Shown in pieces: positions 10,952 through 24,000 of a stretch of DNA of 64,000 bases (the first letter of the stretch is position 1; each line of letters opens with the position of its first letter). Under the pieces are notes generated by a model. It was not told the origin of the DNA and ran no database searches. It worked only from the letters and a program-made list of their open reading frames with translations. The DNA lies in the NCBI RefSeq assembly GCF_001625195.1, contig NC_054389.1, forward strand, positions 1,860,001-1,924,000, written 5' to 3'. Origin of the DNA: Drechmeria coniospora (Eukaryota; Ascomycota; Sordariomycetes; Hypocreales; Ophiocordycipitaceae). Position numbers and translations under genes: made by a program.

Positions 10952-11741
10952 TGTCGTCGTCGTTGTCGGCGGCGCTGTCGGCGGCGCTGTCGTCAAGGCA
11001 TCTCCCGGTTTTGTACGGGGCTTGTCGAGAAGGGAAGCATGGGCGGAGGTGGAACGATGGATCGGTCGAGGAAGGCTCAAGATGGGGGGTGCCGGAGGGG
11101 GACGAGACGGCCGAGGGGGTGAGGACGAGGTTGGCGCGGAGAAAGGTGAAGAAGGCTGGAGGGCGTTAGTGAGATGCCGTTGACAAACGATAGTTGCAAA
11201 GCCACCAGGCAACACGAGCCTGGTGACGGCATCATGTCGGGACGGTGAGTCTTGTGGTGAGCATCATTGCTCGGTCTGGAGAATAATACGAAGGAAAGAT
11301 CACAGATCAATGTCTCATGAAGGAGCAACGGAAGGTTCCGTGAGGCGTAGTGCTGTGTCATGTCGCATGGCTCATGGCGATAACGTGGTGTAGGCGTGGG
11401 CGTCAGTGTTGACATCGGAGGAGGGGCCGGATGTGCTGTGGCGTGATTGTTGGCGGCGGGAGGGCGTCGAGGGGGGCGTCTAGGAATGCTTCCATTATTG
11501 TATCAGGCGGCTGGAAGGTTACCTTCCCGTCGGCGTAACAGGCGCCTCCATTCCAACAACGGCATGTCCGTTTGCGGGGAGGCAGGGGTTGATGGCGAGA
11601 GTTGAACTCGAAAGTAAATATATCCATGCTGACCGGCACTCGATCGCAAGCCGGGTATGACGCAGTCCACATCGGGCACGAGCCCTGCTGGAGGGCGGTC
11701 GTCGAGGTTTATCTGGCGCACGCCGTCGAGCGCCGGTGGCA

Positions 11742-11769
11742 TCGTCGTCGTCGTCGTCGTCGTCGTCGG
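11742..11769. repeat. (CGT)n microsatellite
   Basis: About nine uninterrupted CGT/GTC trinucleotides in non-coding DNA. Confidence 0.9.
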
Positions 11770-13052
11770 GGGAGGGGATGAGATAGGAAGCGAGTGGGTG
11801 AGGACGGGACATCACTCGTGGCATGTGCCGTGACTGCCTAATTCACTCTCTGTCCTGCCATCAGCTCATCGGAGAGACAGAATTATGGGAGCTGGGGTAG
11901 AGGAGATGGGTAGCTGAGATGAGCGGGGAGGGGGGGGGGATGGGATTGTAGAGTTGGTCTGGTCGCGGACGTAGACCTCCTGACCGCTTCGCCCGTGTAC
12001 CGGAATACTTGGTCGCCGCTGAACGATGGCCCCCAGGATGACGAGAAACAAAAACGATGAGGTTTCGCGTACGGATAGGATACTATTGGTCGTGTTATCC
12101 GACCGACAGGTTTGACCCAAGGAACGAAGGCGTTGTAGGATATGCATACCTTGTCGAAAGTCCTGATGCTTGCACTCTCCTCCATCACCCAGATGATCTG
12201 CTGGCAGCGAGTAACCCGTGAAGGAGGCATTGGGGAGCCGCGCGGCCCCGTCGTTTCCTTTCGCTTCGCTCGGCGCGGCCGCGTACAGTGTGTGCCGCCT
12301 CGTTGTGGCTGGTGGCACCAGCCATCCTTTGTTTCCAGAGCCAACGAGTACCTCTGCTGCGGTGTTTTTACCGCCTCTCACGGACGCACTCTTCACCCTC
12401 TCCAAACTTTCTGGCGTCAGTAACAAAAATGCCAATCCAGCAATCCAGCAATCCAGCGCTCCCGAGTCCTGCTTCACACTGAACGCGCTCCTCCTCTCCG
12501 CCACTTCCCTCGGCTCTCCTCTCACGGACGGACCACAGCCATCTAATTCTGATCTCGTCCAGCTCTCTTCCTATTCCCATCAACACTCACTCACAGGACA
12601 GCACAGGGACGAGGCTGCAGGCCTCTGCGGGACGGAGCCGCCATCGCACAAGTCACGACACTGGTCGGTTGGTCCATGGAGCCCCGCCTTATTGCACCAA
12701 CCGACGAGTCCAGGACGCAACACGCAGTAATACCTTTCAGCCGGTCCTGTATCCGATCCCAGGTTCTTCCATCACGGAACCACGTCCGTTCAGGCTCCCG
12801 CGACCTGAGACTGCCTTCCAGACAGGGCCCCTTCCAAAGCCCTCTCTCCTATGCCGTCGAGACAACGACAAGTCCATCCAACCCTTGGCTCTTATTTTGA
12901 GAGAGAGAGAAATACGCATGCATCTGCCAGGGACTACAAGTGCGTGCAAGCGACGTTGCTTCCTCCCATGTGTCGAGTTTGCGGTCGTCTGGTGCTCCAA
13001 TGACTGACTTCCGCTGCCCTGGTTTGCACGGTTCAGACGCGAAACTGCATCG

Positions 13053-13104
13053 GTCATCGTCATCATCGTCATCGTCATCATCGTCATCGTCATCATCGTC
13101 ATCA
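13053..13104. repeat. (TCA/TCG)n compound microsatellite
   Basis: A 52-bp run alternates TCA and TCG trinucleotides in a regular pattern. It is not part of a recognised gene. Confidence 0.9.
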
Positions 13105-13722
13105 CGATACCGCCATAACCAGCTCGCGGCTTTATGAAGGAGGAGACGATATCATGCACATGTGCATGTACCTCTTGTCGTTTCTTCCCTTCCTATCTAG
13201 GCACACAGTGCTCAGTAGTCGTAATCGCGTACTCCGTAGAGCATCCAGTTCCGCGTGAATCGTGATTTTACTTTGTGGTGAGTCGGACGACGCCACTGTC
13301 GTGAGGTCGGAGCTAAGCCAGAAGCGTACGTGCATGTACCTGCATCATACAACTACGCGTACGAGGTACATCGTGTTCAGGCTCCGAGCAGAGGGCATAT
13401 CGCCGCTATTGCTTTTCCTTCAACGATCCCTACGTTTCGTTTATACGTGTAGAATGTCTACCACTCTCCTCATTCTGTCATCCTGTAATATGCCGTATTC
13501 TGTTGCATGAAATTATTGTTAAACAGACAAAGGAAAAAAGAGCCATGGCAGAAAAGCTAAATTGATTGCAGGCGCTGGTGGGGGCCCTGAGCTACATCAT
13601 AACATGACTGACACGCTTCTGCGTCCGGCTCTCACACCACCCACCACGTACCCTGCTTCCAGCGCAGCAAGCCGCTCCAGCTGCTGCACTCTGTCCGTAT
13701 CCCCTTTCTCGACACAGCTTCG

Positions 13723-14694
13723 ATGACGCGGCCGCACATCTCAACGTCCAACATCCACCTCAAATGGTCCCGGAACCTGCCGCCAGCCGTGACCGTCCGC
13801 TCTGGCGACCAAGTCACCTTTGACCTCCACGATGGCCTCAACAACCAAATCACACCGTCGACGACAGCCGCCGACCTTGCTGGCCTTGATTCGACCCAGG
13901 CCGATCCGGCCTTTGGCCCCGTCTTCGTCGAGGGAGCCGAGCCCGGCGACGTGCTGCGGGTCGACATTCTTGAGCTGACGCCCGCGGGCTACGGCTGGAC
14001 TGCCATCCTGCCAGGCTTCGGCCTGCTGTGTGACGAGTTCCCGACGCCGCAACTCAAGCTGTGGGATCTGTCCGGCCCCGCCATCAGCCGCGGCAGCACC
14101 GAGTTCAAGCCCGGCATATTCGTCCCCATCCGCCCCTTCCTCGGCGTCATGGGCCTGGCCCCGGCCGTCGACGGTGAGCTCGACACCATCCCACCGTACG
14201 ACTGGGGTGGCAACCTCGACTGCAAGCACGTCACCGAGGGCGCGAGCCTTCGTCTCCCCGTTCAGGTCGCCGGCGCTCTCTTCAGCTGCGGCGACGGCCA
14301 CGCCGCTCAAGGGGATGGCGAGGTCTGCGGCACCGCCATCGAGACTCCCATGCGCGCACGCCTGCGTCTGACGGTCGAGAAGGATAAGCCCTGGATCCGG
14401 TCGCCGCACTACATGACGGCGCCGAAGCCGGAGCCGACCAGAGGTTGCGAGTACGCCGTCGTGGGCATCGATGCCGATCTCCGCGAGGCCGCGAGGAAGG
14501 CCTTGCGAGGCGCCATCGACTGGCTCGCCGCCGAACGGGCTCTGTCCAGGGCCGAAGCGTACATGCTTTGCTCCGTTGTGGCCGATCTGAAGATTGTCGA
14601 GGCCGTCGACATGCCTCACTATGCCGTCGCCTGCGCCGTACCTCTGGCCATCTTTTCCAGCCCATCCGGGGCAGTCGCGGTCCAAGGGGAGTGA
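13723..14694 (+). CDS. Acetamidase/formamidase family amidohydrolase
   Basis: A 323-residue, intron-free member of the FmdA/AmdA family, which hydrolyses formamide or short aliphatic amides to ammonia and the acid. The family signature is clear. GDQVTFDL and GPVFVEGAEPGDVL lie in the N-terminal beta domain, PPYDWGGNLDCKHVTEG at about 163-180, and CGDGHAAQGDGEVCGTAIE around 190-208 carries the metal-binding and catalytic residues. The C-terminal SRAEAYMLCSVVADLKI motif is also typical. Length matches fungal homologues of about 300-330 residues. No signal peptide is seen, so it is probably cytosolic. In fungi such amidases are often nitrogen-regulated, and a GATA factor gene lies 6 kb away, but no GATA cluster was seen in the promoter, so no link is claimed. 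The exact substrate cannot be read from sequence. Confidence 0.93.
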   Translation: MTRPHISTSNIHLKWSRNLPPAVTVRSGDQVTFDLHDGLNNQITPSTTAADLAGLDSTQADPAFGPVFVEGAEPGDVLRVDILELTPAGYGWTAILPGFGLLCDEFPTPQLKLWDLSGPAISRGSTEFKPGIFVPIRPFLGVMGLAPAVDGELDTIPPYDWGGNLDCKHVTEGASLRLPVQVAGALFSCGDGHAAQGDGEVCGTAIETPMRARLRLTVEKDKPWIRSPHYMTAPKPEPTRGCEYAVVGIDADLREAARKALRGAIDWLAAERALSRAEAYMLCSVVADLKIVEAVDMPHYAVACAVPLAIFSSPSGAVAVQGE

Positions 14695-16252
14695 GGCAGC
14701 TGGAACGCGGGCCCCGGCTACAGCTGAGACAGGATGGACCGAGCATGCACCGCAGCATCGCTACTAGTTTCGTCATCCTGAATCATCCGTACTACATGCC
14801 ATCTGTATTGATGAGCAACCCTCGACGGTACCTCACTCGCTGCCGCGCATGACACGCAGCCTTCATTTCCCCAGAGGTCCTGCCTGACAACGGGCCCGCG
14901 TTGGTGCCTCCTTTCCGAGCCTTTCTAATGCACCACATTTACTATATACTCGAAGGAAACGGTGGTACTGTAAAGGATACTATCCGCACTCCGTTTGCAG
15001 CGTCAAACGTGACGTCTCCGCTGTTTCGAGCGACTTGAACCATTTAGGGGCTTTGTCTTTGGGCCACAAGCAAGGCTTGTGGGAGCTTTACCATCTCTAA
15101 GTATTGTAGATTGGAAGCTTCGTGAGGACCAGAGAGGAACTTGATTTCTATTCATTCGAATTGAGCCGATCAGATGATCATCTGGACGCCTCCGGGTCCT
15201 GACGCGTGCCTTATCGACGCGGACTTCGCCTCGAGTGCATCCCCCTGTCGACCAATCCCCAACGGCCGGTCAATCTCTGTGCAACGACGCACCACGGAGC
15301 ACATGGCACACTTCACGAGTGATTTCTTGCCCCGGGAACAGGGGGTGGGGAGGGGAGAAATAGCCAAAGCAGGACCCACGCTATTGCTCCTCGTGTCTTG
15401 TGCGCCATCAGGACTGGTTTGGACCAACAACGGGTGTCCGGGTCGAAATGCCGTGAGGAATTCTTTGGCCGTTCTAGAATTACCAGTCCGTTCCCGGATC
15501 TCGTGCAATCGAGACCCGGCCCGGCTTCGGGGAAACGGGTAGCATCTGCCGCCCGACTTCAAACTGAGCTTTGTCGCTGGCCAGGTCTCCGTCTCCAACA
15601 CACAGTCAAGCCCATCTGCGGACGATGGGGTGCTCGAGTCGACCAAACAACGCTTGGCCAGGAAGTCTCTTCCATTCTGCAATCTTTTCTATTTGTCCAC
15701 ATGGTCACTCAGGCGTTTCCCATCACGACCCGGCTTGGCGGGCTCCTCATTCCATGTCCTGCGGTCCTTCGACGTTGCCCATCGACTCTTCTGAGAAGCC
15801 CATTTGCTAAAACGGAAGCCATGGGAGATTGGAGCTACAACAAAAGCCCGTGGTAGCATCACACTGCATGTCATCATGCGGATTTGCAGGACGTCCAATG
15901 CTGAGGCTCGAGAACGACGTGTTGGCAGGGGTACGTGCTAGCGTTACACAAAATGCCCAGAACGGTGCTTTGACATGGGCCTTCCCACGTGGACATTGCA
16001 GCATAAAACCAGGGGTAATGGTTGACGAAAAAAAAAGGCTTGAACTGAAGGAGGGGGCGGGGGACTCGCAGTGGTATCCCGTAGGGTTCGAGGGAATGCA
16101 AGATTCAGAGACTAGTCGGGTGCCATCCAGAAGCATCGGGTGACAAATTCGGTAAAGGTCGTTTCCAGCAAGAGTTGAACCGCAGCGACTTCATCTTCCG
16201 CTGGTCGGCGTCGGGCGCGCTAGGATGCATCATACGCCTTGCTGGGTCATGT
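14695..16252. other. Intergenic stretch, no CDS recognised
   Basis: Open frames here (for example the minus frame at 15170-15682) have no recognisable domains and no matching exon structure. No repeats stand out apart from an A8 run near 16028. Confidence 0.5.
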
Positions 16253-16402
16253 CTACGAACATGAGCGGCAAAGGTGAAGTTTGCAGTAGATGCATTCGTA
16301 GATGGCCCAGTGCGGCCCGGAGCGGCAGTACTGGCAAATCCATTGGATGAGAGTGCTGTCGGATTTGACAACGCGAAAGGAGTGGGCACACGCGTTGGCC
16401 AT
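16253..16402 (-). CDS. Short CxxC-rich protein, function unknown
   Basis: A 49-residue ORF from the ATG at 16402-16400. It contains AHSFRVVKSDSTLIQWICQ (about 6-24) followed by three CxxC pairs: CQYC, CIYC and CRSC, the last at the C-terminus. Spacing fits a small zinc-binding knuckle. It resembles, from memory, a group of short SGPHW-containing cysteine-rich proteins in Hypocreales that have no assigned function; SGPHW is present at residues 28-32. The frame is open far upstream, but the upstream part is low-complexity and has no other ATG. A TATA-like ATTTATACA sequence lies about 195 bp upstream on this strand (16596-16604). No signal peptide is seen. The alternative is a chance ORF, but the regular cysteine pattern argues against it. 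Confidence 0.55.
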   Translation of the reverse strand: MANACAHSFRVVKSDSTLIQWICQYCRSGPHWAIYECIYCKLHLCRSCS

Positions 16403-19400
16403 GGCTCTGCGATGGTGGATAGAGTCCGAGCGGCTTGATGAACGGACCCGAGATGGTCCTGGATGGCCAGGAGAAGCGAGGGAGGGTATTTGAGCTGCCT
16501 CCGATGCAGTTGGGCAATGGGCCGTGGGGTTGAGGCGAGGCGAGTTGATGGATCGAGGGAGCGAGGCTGTCGTCGGTTGGGTGAATTGAAAGAGATGTAT
16601 AAATGAGCAAGCCGGCCCGCTCCTATTTAAGCTGGCGGCGAGGCAAGATTCCAACGGGGTACGTGACGGTTGTGCGAATCGAAGAGGAAACAGGATCGTT
16701 TGCAGGTACAGCGAGCGGTACGTAGGGCAAAGCCTCGGCGTCCTGCCCAACAAGAGCTGGCGGATTCGTGTGGAACGAGAGGAAGGACGAAGGAGAGCTC
16801 GTCACCTTGGCTCCGGTTTGCTGGGCCAATCTCAAGGAGACAGCGAATCGGAAGGTGTCCGGTATTCGGCTAGGCCGTTCGAGAGAGGAATCGTTTCTGC
16901 TTCGGTATTCCTCGTCACGGCCGAGGGACCCAGCGCGGATGTATGGGTAACGGGGCAAACAAGTGTTCGATACGAGCAAATGCAAGCAAGCACCGAGACG
17001 AGTGCCGATCTGATTCGGATCCGGGCCAGGGTAGAAAGTACGAAGGGTGAGGCGCTCGATCGAGCAGTTTGCTTTGCGTTGGTGCGTATGTCGGCGAGGG
17101 AGCGAGACGACGCAGATCTGTGGGAGCAACAAGAAAGCGTGAGCGAGTGAGTGAGAAAGCAGGAAAAAAAGTTAATGAAGAGGGTTGTAAAACCGAGGAG
17201 CGGAGAGGGAAAGGGGAACTGGTCAAATAGCTTATCTTGGCAGGAGCCTGCCTTCCTCCAAGATTCACTATTCGTGCCCGCTCTTGCCGTGAAAAGAACG
17301 AGGGCAAAGACGGTGACGATATGTCCCCACCGGGCACCTGTCGGTGCCTCTCTGTTTCGCATGGCAGGGACACGCTCTGTGACTTGCTGCAGCAATGGGC
17401 GGACCTTTCCCTTTTCGTTTCGCTCCGCGTCTGTTGGCCCAGACTAATTATGGAAGGGACTAATAATTAAGGAAGGGTACGGAGTACATACGTGTGTGTA
17501 CTCATCATGGCCTTTTACCAGTGCTCCGTACGTACAGTACAGTATTAGTTGGACTCCGTACTCCGTACACCTATCACTTTTCACAGCACCTACACCACGT
17601 CGGCACGGCCTGCTCGGTCAAGTCGAGATGGACAACCCTGCCCCTCGCCGTCACTGTAACAAGTCCTTGCCAGATTCCCCCCCGTCTCCTTCCTTTGGGC
17701 TAAAAAGGAAGAAGCAAAATGAAAAGGGCGCAGGGGTGCGATTTCGTCCCACCAAAGCTCGGTCAGACGCGGCCAACCAACAATGCCTCCTTCGACGCCA
17801 TCGACGCATCCTCCTCCGTTTTCTCGCCAGTTCGTCAGCAGCTACATTCGATCCCTGCTCCGCTGATACTGGCAGCCTGTCCGTCCGGCCCGGACATGGC
17901 AACGATGGGGGTCGCCCCAGAGACACGGCAGCGGAACCGTTTAGTGCGGGCTGGCCGGCCAGGGCTGCTGCTGGGATGTCGGCAGGGGTAAATCTTCTCC
18001 ACCCGTCCGTCAGGTACCGACCGAGGCTGATGACGGATGACCGACAACGAGCAAGCCCGTCCTCCGTTCATTCGCCGCATGGAGCAAATGATGCGAAGCA
18101 CCAAAGCAGCAGATGGCCTGGAGAGATGATGCACAGGCCTCGTTGGACCCCTTGACCATCCGGGTTCAAGGGCCGCATGGATGCAGTAAAATGCTTGCAT
18201 CACTTACACATGTACGGAGTACATTTGGTGGTACATGCATGTGCAGCATGTTTGCATGTACGGAGTACACTAGCATTCATCATCTACGGATACCTACATC
18301 GTCCGGAAATGGTGGTCCTGTTGGCCTTCGTCACGACGGCGGACGTTGCTGCCCACCATCGGTCGTTCACCAACTGCGAGCCCCCGTCAACGCCAACGAC
18401 GGGAAAGGCGACCCGCAAATGTCCACGGATGCTTGCTTCCATGGCGACGGCCTGCCCTCAACACGGCCAAGTGTCTGCTCCGTGGCATGGACTCATGGGT
18501 TCACCAGCTGGTCGAGAGGACCGGTGCCGAGACAGAAACCCCACATGACTCTTCTCGACCGAGCTCAACGCTCCATCGACACCATTCGTTCGACTTGTCC
18601 ATCGTTTTTGACCGACAATCGGTGGCCGGTCGGGAAACTTTACGCGCCCATGTACACGCACTGCACGGCAAGCCCATCACCGCCGTTCCGCTCTCGTTTA
18701 CCCAACTTGGGCACAGCGACGCAAAAGAGCAAGCGAGAATAGACGAAGACGGCATGATGTGTCACCGGCCGCCGCAGGGACTGAATGAGGCAGAGCCAAC
18801 AACCAAATAATCATGTTCTGAGAAATCAGACTACGCACGATATGCATGGCAAGTGTACATGTAGTCGACTGCTGACAAAGGGACCGGGTTGTCGGAGTTG
18901 TCCACTTCACCGGTTCGTACCACGTCGGCCGAGGTGTCTACGGTACACTGTGCTGTAGGCACAGACATGCACAGTAAACCCCTCGCGGCAGACCCCAACA
19001 CTTGCCTGTACGGTCTCCCCGGACCCCCCAACCCCACCAGCATTTGGATTGGCGACTGATGCCGATTGATGCCGTTCTGTTCTGGGGGCTGAGCAGCTGT
19101 CGTCATCGGAAAACTCTTCCCAGCAAGCGACGAAGCGGCACTGCAGAGCAGGAAAGGCACGAATCGGCAGAGAGGGGAGGGGGGAGGGGTTCACCAGTGG
19201 TCTCTCACGGAATGCCTGGAGGGGGTGCGACTCGTCACTTCTTCTTTCAGCAGCGTGCAGCTGGCAACAGTTGGGACTCTTCAGCTGGGTCTGGTGCCTG
19301 GCATGGGCCCTTTCAGGCCATCGTGATACGCACAGTACACGCACCTGTGCTGCATGCACTCTTCTCATGCCTCCCCGACCTCCGTCTCCATCACTCGCCA

Positions 19401-21050
19401 GAGACGAGGGCCGTACATGACTGGGTGAGTCGAAAGCCAACTGGCAGCCGTAGGGTACAGCTTCCGTGCTACCCAAGTACGCCTGCAACCTGGTCTGCTG
19501 ACCTTTAACTCATGCGGCTCACGGCATGCGCAGGCACATGTGCGTACTGTACTTGCACTGGTTCCTGCGGAAGTCCGAATTTGTGCGCTGCAAGTCGAAA
19601 CCCGTAAGCGGCGGCGGAAACATGGACACTCGAGTACTGGGAATAATAATGCTTCCTGGTAGTACGGAGATGATTAGTGTGCATTGGACACTTGGTAAGG
19701 AGTGAAAAGTAGATGTACTTACTGTAAGTGCATACACCTACTTGTACTTACATGTAGAGTAATGCAGTATTAATGCAGCAAAGCTAGAGTACTGCACGGT
19801 ACGGATACTGAGAGGAAGTACTCCGTACAGCGGTATTAATTACTACACTTACTTACACAACTGGGGCGCGCCTCAATCCCCCATGAGAATCAACCCAATC
19901 TCGGATAAATTGCTGCCGGCACTGGCAGACCTCATGGATCAGAAACGGACAACTGTGGTTAATACCTGTAATTTTCGAGTGTTGCGCCTCCAGAAATACC
20001 ATCGCTTCCGCATTCCTATGCCCTTCACGTGCGGTGCCACAGCACCCGCACCAGCCACTAGTACCTTTGCGGCGGTGCAGATTCCGACTCCAACGTCGAG
20101 ATTACTTGCATACACCAAGTACATCCTCAAGGTTCATGTTGAGGGCACGACATGGACTACGAGTGCAGTAGGTATCAATCTACCTACTGTATGCCCTGCG
20201 CCCAGAAGGAACAGTGGCCGATATCGACATCCTCTCGAGCACGAAACGGACTGCGGTCGACGCACATCCCACCATCAACGCACCGCAACTCGCACCAGCA
20301 GCACAGACCTGGGAATGGCACTGGCAGTCTGGGTTGGTAGGTGCTAGTAGCAGTGTATAATACTTGTGGTGGTGATGGTGATAATGCGTAGCTTGGCAGC
20401 GGGCATCCTGCCGAGGGTCAGTTTCTTCCTCAACCACGACACCACCGATTTCATGATTCATGATATCTGTGTCCGGAAAAGTGCTCGCTTGAAGCGTAAG
20501 CACACCTTAAACGCCGCCGGACGATTCGACCCCCCACGTTCCGAATTACAGTCGGGAGGCGAGGCAACAGAGTTTGATCAAGTACCACGTGGATGCTCGA
20601 CGTGCATGCGTCCATGAACCTACACGTCGACAAGGATCTCAACCATCCGCTAGTCCCGTCGCAGCCGCCTGGACCTCGCCGGACCTGGTCCAAGTTCCCG
20701 GGTCGCCCGATGTGCTGGTAACTTTTTGGCTTGTCCAGGAAGAATCTAGTCCTCGGCCTGGATACGATAGCACTGGGGCGCAGCTACATGACGCAATCCT
20801 AAAATACGTTGTTACAATGCATGCTGTGTACAGGGACTACGCAGAAAGCAGATGGGACCCCCGCCGTCGTCGTCGATCGATGCGCACAAATGAAGCCTAG
20901 GATTTCAAGCGACAAAGCGTAGTAAGCGGCGTGGTCAACATCGACCTTGCTCTATTCGTCCCGCCAAGTCCATCTAATACTCCTGCTGGACAGTCCTCGG
21001 CCGTCAGGGGGCGCACAAGGTCTCGACACTCTTCCGCGATCTTAAAGAAT
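16403..21050. other. Long gene-poor stretch
   Basis: No reading frame shows recognisable content or exon structure over 4.6 kb. The first few hundred bases are probably the promoter and leader of the CxxC gene. Small GTAC/TACGGAGTA islands occur near 17475-17570, 18210-18270 and 19530-19850. One or more lineage-specific genes or non-coding RNAs could be missed. Confidence 0.45.
19530..19850. repeat. GTAC/TACGGAGTA repeat island
   Basis: A local tract rich in GTAC and in GTACTCCGTA and GTAAGTAC-type words, lower in GC than its flanks. It is the same repeat class as the island at 2690-5280. Confidence 0.75.
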
Positions 21051-24000
21051 TCAAGACCCGTTGCGGGAGCTCGGGTCAAACGCTGCGCCGTCGAACCCGT
21101 CGCCGGTAGGGGTGGCATCTGCATCCTCGGCTGCTTCGTGTGCGACGGACGCGTGATCCTTGGCCGGCATCGACTTCATCTCGAGCATGTCGCTGTCGTG
21201 CGCGAGCCGCTCCTGCTCCTCAAACGTGAACGCGTCCGAGAGGTTGACGGCGAGGAATGTCTTCGGCAGCTTGACTCTGTGCAACGGCGTCAGCAACGCA
21301 CGGCGAGCGAGGGACGGGAGGGAGGCTGGGTGGTGAGCAGGGGGCACGTACTGGTTAAACTTGGCGCGCAGCGTCTTGATGACTTGCAGCCAGTCGATGT
21401 GGGCCGTCAAGCTGCGTCGCGGCGCGCATCCGATGCAGTGCCGGCTGTCGAGCTGGACGTGCAGCGGATCGAAGACGTGGCACCCCGGGCTGATGGTGAT
21501 GCGGATGCTGTACGTGAACGTCGGCTCGCCGCCGGCGACACCGTCCGCCCCCGCCGGAGCCTTCAGCTCCGACTCGTACAGCTCGAAGCAAATCTGCGAG
21601 AGGTAGTCGAGCTCGGGAATTGTGCTCCGCTTGATCTTCGTCTCGACCCCGCCTTCGATGATGCAGTTGAGCAGCGTGTAGATGTGCGACTCCTTGGTAA
21701 AGTAGAAGAAGGACTTGGCATCCTTCGACGCCTGCGTCTCCTCGAGGTCCTGCACAATCTCCTTGAGCAGCGGCAGCGACGTCAGGAGGCCAATCTCGAG
21801 CTTTTCGCTGTCCGAAATGCCGTACTCTTGCGGGCAGATGAAGTCGAAGAGCACCTTGGCGAGCCGGTAGAGCTCCTGCAGCGGGTCGTCCCTCGGGTCG
21901 GATTTCGTCGACGACGCCTGGTGCGTGCCCTTGTACAGTCGAAAGTACTTCTCTGGCGGACCTTCCTCGTTGAGATGCCGCAGCCCGTTGAGGAACGAAC
22001 GTCGTCGGAAGAGCTTCCTGACCGTCGTTCCGCGGGTCAACGAATCCGTCTTGTCGGATCCGTCCGGAGACGTGTTTCGACCCTGAGCCTGGCCCTTGTC
22101 CGACTTTGCCTCCTCGGCACGCCCTTCCTCCGACTTCCCTTCCCTCACCCCGTACTCCTCGTCGAGCATGCTCTTCGGCGGCGTGAAGACCCACTCCAGG
22201 AACTGGCGGTTGTGGAGGGCATCAAACTTCATGGTGTCGTACAGCTCCGATATCTTGCTCGGGTCCACCTTCTCGCCGTCGCAAAACTCGGCAAAGAGTT
22301 TCTCCCATCTTTCGCGGAACAGCTCGGCGTCTTCGCCGCTACACCATCGAGACTGGATGTTGTTGATCGCGTTGGCGTGCGATAGCGCCGACGAGATCGA
22401 CGTCGCCGAGCTGTCTCCCGAGAGCTTCTCCGTGCTCGGGTTCGAGATGGAGCTCAACGAGGTCGCCGCCCCGCTGTAGAGCTTGCCGTAGTTGTACTGC
22501 ATCACGCGCCGGTGAAAGTTCATCAGCTGCACCACCCGAGTCTGCACCTCGGACGGCTCCGGCATGTTCTCGGGCCAGGCAAACTGCGCCGGACGCTCGT
22601 TGCCCTTGCGGAGAAGACCTTTGAGCTTTTTCTTAACCTTGTCCGTCTCGTCCTTCGCCGCGTTGGAGTCGTCCAGGAGATCCTTGCGGATCGTGATGAA
22701 GTCTTCTGGAATCTCCTTTCTACCCAGGAAGGAGGCGGCCCAAATCTGCGCGCTGGCCGTGACACGACGCTCGGAGCTGCTGAAGACGTTGACGTCGTCG
22801 AGGATGTCCCTGTTGAGCAGCATCAGGTCGTTGCGCATGTTCTCGCCGAGCTCCTGCGACTGGTACCGCGCCGAGTGCGTCGGCTCGCCACCCCATTTGA
22901 TGACGAGCTGCAGCTTGTCGAGCACGAGCCGCTCCTCGGCCGCCGTGAACTTGGACATGGTGACCCCGGACAACGAGTCGCGTCCCTTGGAGCCGGGCGG
23001 CACGTCGGATTCATGGCCGGGGCATTCGCCAAAGTTGCTCTGAACCGCCCCTTCCCCGTTCTCATCCTCCACGTCCGGCACCTCCTTCATGGTCGCCATC
23101 CCTCGCGTCTTCTTCTTTCGAAACATCGGCTTGATCTGGACCTTGGTTCCGGCCCAGCTGCCCTTCCTGACGAGAACGTTGCGGAGTTGCCTGAGCTTGG
23201 CTCGATCTTCCACACCCGCCTCGTACGCGACGTCGACAGCCTGCATGACGCTTCCGAGCGCCGCCTCGCCGATGAGGAGAACCTCTTCTTGATGTCCCTT
23301 AAGGAGCTCGATGAACGGTTCCGTGTGGAAGGTGAACTTGTACTTTTGCTTCGGCGTGCGATCGGCATGTCGTATCACAGACACCATACCCTTGAGCTTC
23401 CACGCGTGCTTGGGAGGTGGCGGCGGCGGCGGTGCCGTGCCCTGGTCGTCGCCCTGCGGCTGAGAAGTTGCCTTGGTCGGCGTCGTCGCCTTGGTCGGGG
23501 ACGGCGCAGCGGACCAGCTGGGCAACGTCAGGTCCGGAGGTGGCGGGGGCAGCGTAGGGCTCGTCGCGGAGCTCTGGGCCATCGAGCTCATGGCACTGCT
23601 GGTATGGAAAGACGCTGCCTCGCTCTGGACCGCGCCGGCAGAGTCCCTGTGCTGCTGCTCCACGCCGGGTGGCGTACCGTGGCCACCGTTGGCTGCCCTG
23701 GCGGCAGCCGGAGGTGCCGTCGCAGCTTGCTGCTCACGTTCCTTTCCCTTGACGGCTTGGGTCGCCCGTGCAAGCGGGTCAATGTCAGCGGCGGTCGCGG
23801 CGGGAGATGGCATCGGAGGCGTAACACCGCCGCGGCGCAACCTGTCCTTGACAAAGATGTCCTTGAGAATGTTGGCGCAGTGATCGTAGTAATCGTCGTT
23901 GTCCTTGACGAAGCTCCATCCGTTGACGTCTATGACGTAGCTCTTGCCGGATGCGCGTAACAGGTCGAAGCCGCAGACTCGTTGACCGAACGTCGTCGAT

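Larger units (their letters stand above)
10952..13722. other. Gene-poor stretch with trinucleotide runs
   Basis: No convincing CDS was found. Long open frames on the minus strand near 11866-12525 have low-complexity, frame-shadow composition. A (CGT)n run lies at 11742-11769 and a TCA/TCG run at 13053-13104. The final few hundred bases are presumably the acetamidase promoter. No HGATAR cluster was noticed there. Confidence 0.45.

Noticed and set aside
11866..12525. 219-codon minus-strand open frame
   Set aside because: No domain, no plausible start context, low-complexity ends and no matching exon nearby.
13741..14685. 314-codon minus-strand open frame opposite the acetamidase gene
   Set aside because: The plus strand carries an unmistakable acetamidase/formamidase; the minus frame has no recognisable content.
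20931..23960. Two plus-strand open frames of about 480 codons each opposite VIP1
   Set aside because: They are the complement of VIP1 exons. Leu/Val/Arg-rich repetitive composition and no domain; antisense shadows.
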